64,000 nt of DNA from Cognatundibacterium luofuense (GTDB lineage Bacteria > Pseudomonadota > Gammaproteobacteria > Burkholderiales > Burkholderiaceae_D), in assembly GCF_018139685.1 (NCBI RefSeq), contig NZ_JAGSPN010000010.1, positions 62,001 through 126,000 on the forward strand. Reading direction: 5' to 3'. The notes below the pieces were generated by a model, which saw only the letters and a list, made by a program, of their open reading frames with translations, had not been told where the DNA came from and made no database searches. How positions within the stretch are numbered: position 1 is the first letter of the stretch; each line of letters starts with the position of its first letter. Of the stretch, positions 17,496 to 24,936 are shown one piece after another. The position numbers were made by a program, and so were the translations under genes.

Positions 17496-18419
17496 ATGAA
17501 TGTCACTTTCCGCCAGTTACGCTTGTTTGCTGCGCTGGCGCAGCACCGCAGTATCAGCGAAGTTGCGCGCCAGTTTCACGTGACTCAGCCCACGGTCTCG
17601 ATGCAATTACGTGAACTGAGTGACAGTATCGGTCTGCCCCTGTATGAGATGACTGGCAAACGCCTGAGCCTGACGGCGGCCGGTGAAGAACTGGCGCAGA
17701 CTGCACGTCATATCGGTCAGGAATGGGCAGACTTTGAACAGCGTATTGCGGCAATGAAAGGGCTGACGCAAGGTCGGCTGCAAGTGGCCGTGGTATCGAC
17801 TGCCAAATACTTTGTGCCGCGTATGCTGGGAGCGTTTTGCCGTGACTATCCGGAAATCGATATCGCGCTCGAAGTGCAGAACCGCGACGGCGTGTTGCAA
17901 AGGCTGCGCGATAATCTCGATGATCTGGTCATCATGTCCACGCCGCCACGCGATATGGATATCGTGTCGCAAGTCTTCATGCCGAATCCGCTGGTAGTGA
18001 CTGCACCGTTGTCGCATCCGCTGGCACAGCAAAAAGCCATTCCGCTGACACAACTCAGCGGCGAACGCTTCATCCTGCGTGAACGCGGTTCCGGTACGCG
18101 GCTGGCCTGCGATCAGCATTTTGAAAAAGCCGGTTTTGCCCCGCTGGTGCGGCTGGAACTGGGCAGTAACGAAGCGATCAAGCAGGCGGTTGCCGGCGGT
18201 ATGGGGCTGGCGGTGTTATCCCGCCATGCGCTTGGCGAACATCTGGTCGATGAAGCACTGGCGGTGCTGGACGTGGACAGTTTTCCGATCCAGTCCAGCT
18301 GGTACATCGTGTATCTGCAAGGCAAACGCCTGTCTCCGCTGGCGCAGGCATTCCTGCAATACCTGAGCGCCCATGCCTCCGACTGGCGCCAGCGCCAGCG
18401 CGTGCTACCCGCCACCTGA
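17496..18419 (+). CDS. CbbR/CmpR-like LysR regulator, probable controller of the SbtA-like gene
   Basis: A 307-residue LysR-type regulator. HTH at residues 1-60 (FRQLRLFAALAQHRSISEVARQFHVTQPTVS). The effector domain resembles the CbbR/CmpR/RbcR group (QGRLQVAVVSTAKYFVPRMLGAFCRDYPEIDI, LVIMSTPPRDMDI, RERGSGTRLA, GSNEAIKQAVAGGMGLAVLSRHAL), whose members sense carbon or redox metabolites and control CO2-fixation or bicarbonate uptake genes. It is divergent from the SbtA-like permease. The 159-base gap includes ATTTTTA/TAAAAAT arms at 17464-17493 and the palindrome TATCGATA at 17481-17488, both next to this gene's start. Confidence 0.9.
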   Translation: MNVTFRQLRLFAALAQHRSISEVARQFHVTQPTVSMQLRELSDSIGLPLYEMTGKRLSLTAAGEELAQTARHIGQEWADFEQRIAAMKGLTQGRLQVAVVSTAKYFVPRMLGAFCRDYPEIDIALEVQNRDGVLQRLRDNLDDLVIMSTPPRDMDIVSQVFMPNPLVVTAPLSHPLAQQKAIPLTQLSGERFILRERGSGTRLACDQHFEKAGFAPLVRLELGSNEAIKQAVAGGMGLAVLSRHALGEHLVDEALAVLDVDSFPIQSSWYIVYLQGKRLSPLAQAFLQYLSAHASDWRQRQRVLPAT

Positions 18420-18501
18420 CAGCGTTCCGCGCGACCGCGTTGCTATCGCCAGTTGGTATCCGCCAGCCTTCCACGGCGCCAAAAATGCCCGAAAACACCC
18501 C

Positions 18502-18600
18502 AAATGCGGTGTTCAGCATAGCGACCCGGCGGTCGTCGGCAGAAAGTCAGGCTCTCCGAAAAAGTGAAATGCGGAGTTCTGCACAGTGGTGACCGGATGA
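18502..18600 (+). repeat. Dispersed intergenic repeat, copy 2 with a partial second head
   Basis: Head AAATGCGGTGTTCAGCATAG, then the invariant core GTCGTCGGCAGAAAGTC at 18532-18548. A second head-like piece, AAATGCGGAGTTCTGCACAG, follows at 18568, so this copy is a head-core-head composite. It starts 82 bases after the LysR stop. The rest of the gap 18420-18762 holds only the minus-strand terminator at 18693. Confidence 0.85.
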
Positions 18601-18692
18601 GCGACGGATTGAATTGGAAATTGCTGCTTGTCTGTAGATACGCGGACAGTGGGGCGATGCTTTTCAGCATTGTTCGCGAGATCCGAGGCTGC

Positions 18693-18722
18693 AAAATAAA
18701 AAGTCCCGCACGTAGCGGGACT
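18693..18722 (-). terminator. Terminator of the 202-residue orphan gene
   Basis: AGTCCCGC / GCGGGACT (8 bp, loop ACGTA) followed on the minus strand by a T-rich run (TTTTTATTTT). It lies 41 bases downstream of the minus-strand gene that ends at 18763. Confidence 0.85.
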
Positions 18723-18762
18723 TCGGAATGGGGGAGCGGTATACCTTGCGCTGCAGACGGGG

Positions 18763-19368
18763 TCAGGCAGTGGTTTTAATACCCAGCGATTCACGGCGTT
18801 TTTCATTATTACGTGACAGCAATTGCTGCTGTTCCGCGTAATGCGCTGCATTGTTGGCCGCATTGGCTTCCTGACCGCTGTTTTTGACTTTGACCTGCGC
18901 CTGTTCAGAAAAAGAATCCTGAATTTTGATCGAAGGTTTCACCGGTTGGCCGGAAAACGGATCGATGCCATCTTTACGCAGATTTTCCTGTTTGTCAGCA
19001 GGCTTCACTTCTGCATTATTCACAGACTGTGGTTTGCTGACTGCCGATGCCGCATTACCACTGTCATTAGCAGCACTGGCCTGTGCCAGACCAGCCGGTT
19101 TATCCGCGGAATTTTCCGCTTTCAGGGCTTCGGTGTTTTGCTGATTCACTTCATTCAGACGCTGCGCGGCAGCCACGGCGGCTTCCTGCGCACGCTTGAT
19201 TGATTCTTCGCTGAGACTGACTTCCGTTGACGACGGTGTTTTGCGGACAGGCGTTTGCTGCTGTTGCTCGCCGGTCAGCTTTTGCAGTGTTTGTTTCAGA
19301 TCTTTTTCACGGGCCGTTTGCCCGACATCGGCCAGATTCGACAGGCTGGCGCTCACCGACATTTCCAT
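18763..19368 (-). CDS. Low-complexity Ala/Gln/Asn-rich protein of unknown function
   Basis: A 201-residue protein I do not recognise. It has no signal peptide or membrane helix. Residues about 35-160 are rich in Ala, Gln, Asn, Ser, Lys and Glu, including EESIKRAQEAAVAAAQRLNE, which could form a helix; the rest is probably disordered. A short conserved-looking patch is GIDPFSGQPVKPSIKIQD near residue 135. The start MEMSVSASL follows AGGTG by 5 bases. It has its own terminator, so it is very likely expressed. The composition is reminiscent of small flagellar-associated or chaperone-binding proteins, but nothing specific supports that. Confidence 0.65.
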   Translation of the reverse strand: MEMSVSASLSNLADVGQTAREKDLKQTLQKLTGEQQQQTPVRKTPSSTEVSLSEESIKRAQEAAVAAAQRLNEVNQQNTEALKAENSADKPAGLAQASAANDSGNAASAVSKPQSVNNAEVKPADKQENLRKDGIDPFSGQPVKPSIKIQDSFSEQAQVKVKNSGQEANAANNAAHYAEQQQLLSRNNEKRRESLGIKTTA

Positions 19369-19530
19369 CACATCACCTGCTGAGTGCTTAAATTTTCATC
19401 AGTTCAATATAGTAGCACCAAAACCGGCTTGCAAGTTGCTGAAGGGAAATTTTGCCTGAATTTTCATCAGTCAGCCCGCCATTTCTGAGGTGGCACAGAA
19501 GCTTGTGAACAGGCTTCCGTACTGTGCTTC

Positions 19531-20382
19531 TTAACTTCCGAAACGGAATGCAGATGTTCTGGAATCGGCCAGAAATTCAGAAAAAATCAGGTGTGCAGCA
19601 TCGTCACCGGCCGCACCCGCAATCACCATCAGCGGCAATAAATGTTCCTCACGCGGATGAGCAAGTCTGGCGGCTGGCGCCTGCGCCCAGTCTGTCAGTG
19701 CCTGATGTCTTTGCGCTGTCTGCGGCAATGCCATCGCCTGTTGCAGCCACTGATCAAACACTTCCGATGCTTGCCGTGCCGCTGCGCCATGCAGGCGCAG
19801 ATTATGAAAGCTTTGTCCACTGCCAATGATCAGCACGCCCTCATCACGCAAGGGTTGCAGCAGCTTGCCAAGCGCAATATGTTCTGCAGGATCCAGTCCG
19901 TGCTTCAGCGACATCTGCACGACCGGAACGCTGGCGTCAGGATAGATTTCCTGCATCATGCAAAACGTACCGTGGTCAAAACCGCGCTGATCATCCGTGG
20001 CAACCGGCCAGCCCGCATCTGACAACAAACCGGCAATACGTTGTCCGATTTCCGGCGAACCGGGAGCCGGATAGCGCACGCTGTAGGTGTGCGGCGGAAA
20101 TCCGTAATAGTCATACAGCATGCCGGGCTTTGCCGCAGTGGATACCGTGAATACCGGCTCTTCCCAGTGCGCACTGATCACCAACACCGCGCGTGGTGCC
20201 TGCGGCAACTGATGCGGTACGGCGCGCAGCGCGGTTCCCAGTGGCGCAAACAGCGCATGAAATGCCCCTTCCATATATGGCCACGGCCCGCCGCCGTGCG
20301 ACATAAAAAACACAGGCTGGCGTGCGCCGGATTCAAGAGAATCGTCGGGAGTGCTTAACGTAGTCTGAGCAAAGGTGTTCAT
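19531..20382 (-). CDS. DODA-type extradiol ring-opening dioxygenase (LigB/YgiD family)
   Basis: A 283-residue class III extradiol dioxygenase-like protein. Metal ligands are visible in FFMSHGGGPWPYM and VLVISAHWEEPVF, then FDHGTFCMMQEIYPDA, PVVQMSLKHGLDPAEH and LIIGSGQSFHNLR, all typical of the YgiD/4,5-DOPA dioxygenase branch. It would cleave a catechol-type ring next to the hydroxyl groups; the natural substrate in bacteria is usually unknown. The ATG at 20382 has AGGAA seven bases upstream and is preferred over one two codons earlier. A LysR gene is divergent, with a palindromic operator candidate between them. Confidence 0.88.
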   Translation of the reverse strand: MNTFAQTTLSTPDDSLESGARQPVFFMSHGGGPWPYMEGAFHALFAPLGTALRAVPHQLPQAPRAVLVISAHWEEPVFTVSTAAKPGMLYDYYGFPPHTYSVRYPAPGSPEIGQRIAGLLSDAGWPVATDDQRGFDHGTFCMMQEIYPDASVPVVQMSLKHGLDPAEHIALGKLLQPLRDEGVLIIGSGQSFHNLRLHGAAARQASEVFDQWLQQAMALPQTAQRHQALTDWAQAPAARLAHPREEHLLPLMVIAGAAGDDAAHLIFSEFLADSRTSAFRFGS

Positions 20383-20452
20383 GATCATTTCCTGCGAAGT
20401 CAGTCGGGAGTCATGATCTTAGTATCAAAAAATTCGAATGAGAATGTGATAA

Positions 20453-20473
20453 ATTCGATTAAGTCTATCGAAT
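20453..20473. promoter_or_regulatory. Putative LysR operator between dioxygenase and LysR gene
   Basis: ATTCGAT-N7-ATCGAAT is a perfect 7-bp inverted repeat 14 bases before the LysR ATG. A further ATTCGAAT lies at about 20432-20439 and a TTGAATA-like variant follows, so the 99-base divergent gap is dense in related half-sites. Confidence 0.6.
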
Positions 20474-20487
20474 ATTTGAATATAGCG

Positions 20488-21396
20488 ATGCATTACTCTC
20501 TCGATCAGTTTCAGACTTTTCTGGCGGTCGTGGACCATGGCGGGTTTGCCGCTGCGGCGCGCGAACTGGGGCGTTCACAGTCCACTATCACGTATGCAAT
20601 CCGTGCGCTGGAAGAGCAAACCGGCCTGATTCTGTTTGACCGCGCGCATTACCGTCCGCAACTGACCAGTGCAGGGAAGGCACTGCTGCCGCGCGCCAGA
20701 CGGCTGGTTGAAGATCTGCAGGATTTTCATGCGCAGGCCAGTGGCTTCGCGCAGGGTGTGGAGGCGGCACTGACACTGGTCGTGAATGAGTTTGCAGATA
20801 TGGAACAGGTGATTGCAGCGCTGACAGTCATGCACAAAAGCTTTCCGGGGGTGGGCGTAAAACTGGTGCGCAAATCGTTTGGCGACGATCTGGAGATGGT
20901 TCGTCAGGGTCAGGCGCAACTGGGTGTTGTGGCCGGACTGGGGCCGATGGGCAATGAAATCGAAGCGCATTTTCTGGGGGAAGGGCCGCTGATTGCCGTG
21001 GCAGCGCCGGCGCATCCGCTGGCGCAAAAGCAGGGCGCACTGGCACTGGAAGATGTGCGCGGGCATATGCAGATCGTCTGGACGCGCGAGGGGGCACTGG
21101 CTGGCGATCCGGATTTCGGTGTCCACGCGCTGGACGCATGGCATGTTACGGAACTGGACACGAAACGCCGGCTGCTGCTGGCGGGCATAGGCTGGGGCAG
21201 CATGCCGCTGCATTTGGTGCAGCAGGAAATCGATCAGGGCAAACTGGTCCGGCTGACGATACAAAGTTGGGAGGGAAGTGACCGTATGCCAGTCTTTCCG
21301 GCATTTGTGATACGCCAGCGCAAAGCCGTACAAGGCCCGGCCGCACGCTGTCTGATGCAGGCACTGATGAACGCTACACAGGAAGCACAGCCCTGA
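20488..21396 (+). CDS. LysR-family regulator, probable controller of the extradiol dioxygenase
   Basis: A 302-residue LysR-type regulator starting MHYSLDQFQTFLAVVDHGGF; the 25 in-frame residues upstream read through the operator region and are not typical. HTH at residues 1-60 (FAAAARELGRSQSTITYAIRALEE), effector domain about 90-290. It is transcribed away from the DODA-type dioxygenase gene, with a 7-bp-arm palindrome in the gap, suggesting control of that gene and of itself. The gene ends before a bidirectional terminator shared with ssrA. Confidence 0.9.
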   Translation: MHYSLDQFQTFLAVVDHGGFAAAARELGRSQSTITYAIRALEEQTGLILFDRAHYRPQLTSAGKALLPRARRLVEDLQDFHAQASGFAQGVEAALTLVVNEFADMEQVIAALTVMHKSFPGVGVKLVRKSFGDDLEMVRQGQAQLGVVAGLGPMGNEIEAHFLGEGPLIAVAAPAHPLAQKQGALALEDVRGHMQIVWTREGALAGDPDFGVHALDAWHVTELDTKRRLLLAGIGWGSMPLHLVQQEIDQGKLVRLTIQSWEGSDRMPVFPAFVIRQRKAVQGPAARCLMQALMNATQEAQP

Positions 21397-21452
21397 CGCA
21401 TGGGTACACCACTTTGCACCGCACAGCCTCCGGTTCCCATTGCAGGAAAAAC

Positions 21453-21488
21453 AAAAGCCTCCGTCGCTTGCGCAACGGAGGCTTTTTG
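21453..21488. terminator. Bidirectional terminator between LysR gene and ssrA
   Basis: AAAAGCCTCCGT (21453-21464) pairs with ACGGAGGCTTTT (21475-21486) over a 10-base loop. T runs follow on the plus strand and, from the A-rich left side, on the minus strand. It should end both the LysR message and the tmRNA transcript, whose mature 3' end is at 21493. Confidence 0.85.
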
Positions 21489-21492
21489 AATC

Positions 21493-21852
21493 TGGTGGAG
21501 TCGGCGGGAATTGAACCCGCGTCCAGAAGCCCTCTACAGACAGTTCTACATACTTAGTGTTGTCATTTGATTTAACCTGAACGACGCGGACACACACGCT
21601 GCGGTCAGGCTAGTTACCTAAAGTTTAGTCACTAACCAGGTAACCCGGTGAATGACGATTTCCTATAAATTACCTTACTGCTGTTGCCAGCCCACCCTAG
21701 GAACAAAGTGGTGTAAGGAAAGCCGGATTTAAGCGGCTAATGCGTACGAAGAATCGTTTGCAGTTATATTTTTCAGACTGTATTTACGAGGTGATCTGGC
21801 CTCGGTATGCCCTGCACTGCTTTGCAACCCCTGTCGAAACCAGGTCGACCCC
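21493..21852 (-). ncRNA. ssrA: Transfer-messenger RNA (tmRNA)
   Basis: One-piece tmRNA that rescues stalled ribosomes. The 5' end GGGGTCGACCTGGTTTCGACAG pairs through GGGGTCG with CGACTCC before the encoded ACCA end. The T arm GCGGGTTCAATTCCCGC is intact. The tag frame on the minus strand (21761 down to 21729) encodes ANDSSYALAA followed by TAA, with the usual ALAA degradation signal. No tRNA gene is present here; the tRNA-like end belongs to this molecule. The boundaries were set from the acceptor stem. Confidence 0.95.
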
Positions 21853-21865
21853 AAAGCAATTGCGA

Positions 21866-21895
21866 AGTATAACTGATTTAGCGTGTTTGTGTTAA
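21866..21895 (-). promoter_or_regulatory. Putative ssrA sigma70 promoter
   Basis: On the minus strand, TTAACA (21890-21895) and TATACT (21866-21871) are separated by 18 bases, each one mismatch from consensus. Initiation would fall a few bases before the mature tmRNA 5' end at 21852. The -35 box overlaps the gph stop codon. Confidence 0.6.
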
Positions 21896-22575
21896 TTCTG
21901 CGCTACACGGGCTTGCAAATGTTTTGCGCGTATCAGCTCCAGTAATTCCAGTGGACTGTCCACAATCGCATCTGCCTTCCAGTGTTGCGGCTCAGTTGCG
22001 CCGCAATAACCCCAGGCGGCTGCGATGCTGGTCATGCCAGCCGCTTCGGCAGCCTGAATATCGCGTAAATCGTCACCGATATACCAGCATTCTTCCGAGC
22101 GCACACCAAGCTGTCTTGCTGCTTCGAGTAAAGGTGCCGGATGCGGTTTGGCGTGCGGCGTGGTGTCGCCGCAAACCACACAGCGGGCTTGTTCTAAATC
22201 GAGCAAGGGCACCAGCGGGCGGGTAAATCGCTTTGCTTTATTGGTGACGATGCCCCATGGTAATTTCAGGCTGTCCAGTCCGTGCAACAGTGCCGGAACG
22301 TGCTCAAATAACTTACTGTGAACCGCAATCGCTGATTCGTACTGATCAAGAAATTCAGTGCGCATTGCTTCAAACTCACTGTCTTCCGGCTTAATGCCGA
22401 ATCCGGCACCGATCAGACCGCGTGCGCCAGCAGAAGCAAACGGACGTAAGCTGAGATAACTGGCTTCCGGCATGCTGCGACGGGTGCGCATTACATTAAC
22501 TGCTGCGGCAAGATCAGGGGCGGTATCGGCGAGTGTGCCGTCAAGGTCAAACAGAACTGCGGTAGGTGTACGCAT
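21892..22575 (-). CDS. gph: Phosphoglycolate phosphatase, HAD family
   Basis: A 227-residue HAD hydrolase. Motif I is AVLFDLDGTLADTAPDL with the nucleophile Asp; GIVTNKAKR is motif II; VCGDTTPHAKPHPAP carries the motif III Lys; CWYIGDDLRDIQAAEAAGM is the motif IV Asp cluster. Dephosphorylates 2-phosphoglycolate. It directly follows ubiG on the same strand, the usual order in Burkholderiales, with a 49-base gap. The ATG is preferred over an in-frame TTG two codons earlier. The related MupP branch (MurNAc-6-phosphate phosphatase) is an alternative substrate assignment, since it also neighbours ubiG in many proteobacteria. Confidence 0.88.
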   Translation of the reverse strand: MRTPTAVLFDLDGTLADTAPDLAAAVNVMRTRRSMPEASYLSLRPFASAGARGLIGAGFGIKPEDSEFEAMRTEFLDQYESAIAVHSKLFEHVPALLHGLDSLKLPWGIVTNKAKRFTRPLVPLLDLEQARCVVCGDTTPHAKPHPAPLLEAARQLGVRSEECWYIGDDLRDIQAAEAAGMTSIAAAWGYCGATEPQHWKADAIVDSPLELLELIRAKHLQARVAQN

Positions 22576-22624
22576 AGACAATCCGCTCCGGTTTGAGGCC
22601 GGAGCATTACAGACAAACGGTTAA

Positions 22625-23335
22625 TCAGGCAGGACGGCGGCAAGCCACCATGTAGTTGACGCTGGTGTCCTCATTCAGTGAGTACATTTTGGTCAGCGGA
22701 TTGTAGCCCAGGCCCTTCATGCCCAGCACTTCCAGACCAGCATTGCGGATATCCTGCGCGAGTTCAGAAGGTTTGATGAACTTGGCGTAATCGTGCGTGC
22801 CTTTTGGCAGCATTTGCAATACGTATTCCGCACCGATTATGGCAAACAGATACGATTTAGGATTGCGGTTCAGCGTGGAAAAGAATACGTGACCACCCGG
22901 CTTTACAAGGCGGGTGCAGGCCTGAATTACGGACGCCGGATCCGGTACGTGCTCCAGCATTTCCATGCATGTGACTACGTCGTACTGTCCGGCTTCTTCA
23001 GCCGCCATATCTTCAGCTGCGATATGGCGGTAGCGAACCTGCACGCCGGACTCCAGACTGTGCAGGTCAGCGACTTTCAATGCTTTTTCTGATAAATCGA
23101 TACCGGTAACATCAGCACCTTTCCGGGCCATCGATTCGGCCAGGATGCCACCACCGCAACCTACATCAATCACCTTTTTACCAGTCAGCGAAGCGCGCTG
23201 GTGTATCCACTCAAGACGAAGAGGATTAATTTCATGGAGCGGGCGGAATTCCGAAGTCGGGTCCCACCAGCGGTGAGCGAGGTCGCTGAATTTCTGGATT
23301 TCTGCCGGATCGGCATTCAGATGAGTCGTAGTCAT
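22625..23335 (-). CDS. ubiG: Ubiquinone biosynthesis O-methyltransferase
   Basis: A 236-residue SAM-dependent O-methyltransferase that performs both O-methylations of the ubiquinone ring. It opens [29 protein letters not shown], the family's distinctive N-terminus, followed by the SAM site [28 protein letters not shown] and [10 protein letters not shown]. Length matches E. coli UbiG closely. It is the first gene of the ubiG-gph pair; no other ubi genes are adjacent. Upstream, 23336-23621 contains only spurious reading frames and presumably the promoter. Confidence 0.95.
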   Translation of the reverse strand: MTTTHLNADPAEIQKFSDLAHRWWDPTSEFRPLHEINPLRLEWIHQRASLTGKKVIDVGCGGGILAESMARKGADVTGIDLSEKALKVADLHSLESGVQVRYRHIAAEDMAAEEAGQYDVVTCMEMLEHVPDPASVIQACTRLVKPGGHVFFSTLNRNPKSYLFAIIGAEYVLQMLPKGTHDYAKFIKPSELAQDIRNAGLEVLGMKGLGYNPLTKMYSLNEDTSVNYMVACRRPA

Positions 23336-23621
23336 GGCAATGGAAAGTCAGGTCTGCGATAAAAGGCCATATTGTAGGCGAAAGCAGGTCCGGATGCTTG
23401 GTTGTGGATCAAGCCGCGCAAGGGCACGTTACTTTCAGATTGAACTTTGTGCGAATTGAAAAGTGGCAGCCGGTGCGCCGACGGGTGCTGCATCCCGCGA
23501 CGTTTTAGTTTGCTTTATGGTGACGAATGGGCGTTACGGCGAAGCTCTGAGGCGAAAAGCGTTTCCTGTGCAACGAAAACGCAAAACTGAAAAGCAAAGC
23601 CTGAGGCTTGAGGATAAAGTC

Positions 23622-23656
23622 AAAAAAAACAAAACCCCGCCGTAGCGGGGTTTTTG
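23622..23656 (-). terminator. Terminator of the OmpA-family gene
   Basis: AAAACCCCGC / GCGGGGTTTT around a CGTA tetraloop; on the minus strand it is followed by a long T-rich run. It lies 22 bases past the minus-strand stop at 23678. T residues on the other side suggest it may also work on the plus strand, though no plus gene ends nearby. Confidence 0.9.
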
Positions 23657-23677
23657 TCAGAATAATCTCAGAAGAAA

Positions 23678-24340
23678 TTATTTAACTGCGCGTGTACCAA
23701 CAACTTCGATTTCAACGCGACGGTTTTTAGCGCGGCCATCAGCTGTTTTGTTGTCAGCTACTGGCTGTTTCTTGCCTTTGCCTTCAGTGTAAACACGGTT
23801 AGCTTCGATACCTTTGCTTACCAGGTAAGCTTTAACTGCTTCTGCACGGCGTACAGACAGTTTTTGGTTGTATTCATCGGAACCAACGGAGTCAGTGTGA
23901 CCAACAGCGATCACAACTTCCAGGTTGATCGATTTCAGTTTTGCTGCCATTTCGTCCAGATGGGTTTTGCCTTCTGGTTTCAGAACAGCTTTGTCGAAGT
24001 CGAACAGTGCGCTGGCTGCGAAAGTCACTTTTTCAGAAGTTGGTGCTGGAGCTGGAGCTGGTTTTACAGGAGCTGGAGCAACAACCGGAGCCGGAGCCGG
24101 AGCTGGAGCTGCTTTTGGCTGTTCTACAACCAGCGGTGCATCGCAACCTGGCACCGCATCAGCTGGTGTCCAGTAGCCAGTGCGCCAGCACAGACCTGTG
24201 GAGTTACGTGCAACAGCGCCGCGACCGTCTTGAACGTATGCGCTGTTTGGTGTTGCAGCTTTAATATCTGTCACTTGAGCAGAAGCAGCAAAAGACGCAA
24301 CTGCGGACGCTGCGATAACGAGCTTAACTAAATTTTTCAT
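23678..24340 (-). CDS. OmpA-family outer-membrane protein with C-terminal peptidoglycan-binding domain
   Basis: A 220-residue protein. The signal peptide is MKNLVKLVIAASAVASFAASA. A short region with two Cys (GLCWRTGYWTPADAVPGCDAP) is followed by a Pro/Ala linker (about residues 75-105) and an OmpA/MotB domain (108-215) with FDFDKAVLKPEGK, AVGHTDSVGSDEYNQKLSVRRA and GRAKNRRVEIEV. The linker and C-terminal domain are as in betaproteobacterial OmpA, but there is no eight-strand barrel, so outer-membrane contact would be through the short N-terminal region. AGGAG precedes the ATG. The block upstream of gyrA with an OmpA-family gene is typical of Burkholderiales. Confidence 0.92.
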   Translation of the reverse strand: MKNLVKLVIAASAVASFAASAQVTDIKAATPNSAYVQDGRGAVARNSTGLCWRTGYWTPADAVPGCDAPLVVEQPKAAPAPAPAPVVAPAPVKPAPAPAPTSEKVTFAASALFDFDKAVLKPEGKTHLDEMAAKLKSINLEVVIAVGHTDSVGSDEYNQKLSVRRAEAVKAYLVSKGIEANRVYTEGKGKKQPVADNKTADGRAKNRRVEIEVVGTRAVK

Positions 24341-24936
24341 ATTTCTCCTCTCGGGTGAGATTTAATTACCGCAGATAAACTGCGCAAAATACTGCATAAA
24401 CCAGATGATACCACGTGGATGATGACATTACTATTTCAGCAAACCACGCAAGTGCTAACTACCTCATTGTGCCACAGGCACCGTATGCATGCCGTTAAAC
24501 TTTGGCAGCGCGGCAACCGTGTTGTCGGTTTGTCGCTGCTTAGCAACGAATTCGCACCAAATTAACGTTAGAAAACCACTTTTGCAGATTTATTGGCAAT
24601 TTTGGCAAGCAATTTATCTGTTGCTGCGGATTTTACCGCAAGCGCTTGCTGCATTGCGCAAAAAATGACATTCAATTGTGAAACATCGTGCAATTTTTGT
24701 GCATACGGGTTTATACGGAGTGAAATTTGCACAAATTTAGACAGGTCGCCTTAAACACAGGGTGTATGTTTCTCAGGTAACCGATTTTTTCACCACATTC
24801 AGCAACCCATCCGGCCTGGTAATTAGGGGCTCCCCCGAATTGCTGTCTATGCCGAGGGTTGGCATGTTAGAATCAAACGTTAAACGCTTGTAAAAGCGGT
24901 GTTACTAATTCATAAGTTCTTAACCGCGGTCTGCCA
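24341..24936. other. 596-base divergent intergenic region between OmpA-family gene and gyrA
   Basis: No gene is visible. It must hold the promoters of both flanking genes. For gyrA, an extended -10 element TGTTAGAAT ends at 24873 without a clear -35. An AAATTT-GCAC-AAATTT inverted repeat lies at 24723-24738. The middle 300 bases show no clear hairpin terminator or small-RNA structure by eye, but the length is unusual for this compact window. Confidence 0.6.

Noticed and set aside
21493-21560. tRNA-like sequence with CCA end and T arm
   Set aside because: It has no anticodon arm of a normal tRNA and is continuous with the tag-encoding part; it belongs to tmRNA.
20575-21597. 340-codon minus-strand frame over the LysR gene, terminator and tmRNA end
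   Set aside because: It runs through the tmRNA and the LysR gene, both well supported; its peptide resembles no protein.
23463-23645. 60-codon frame between ubiG and the OmpA-family gene
   Set aside because: It runs into the terminator, has no ribosome site and no recognisable composition.
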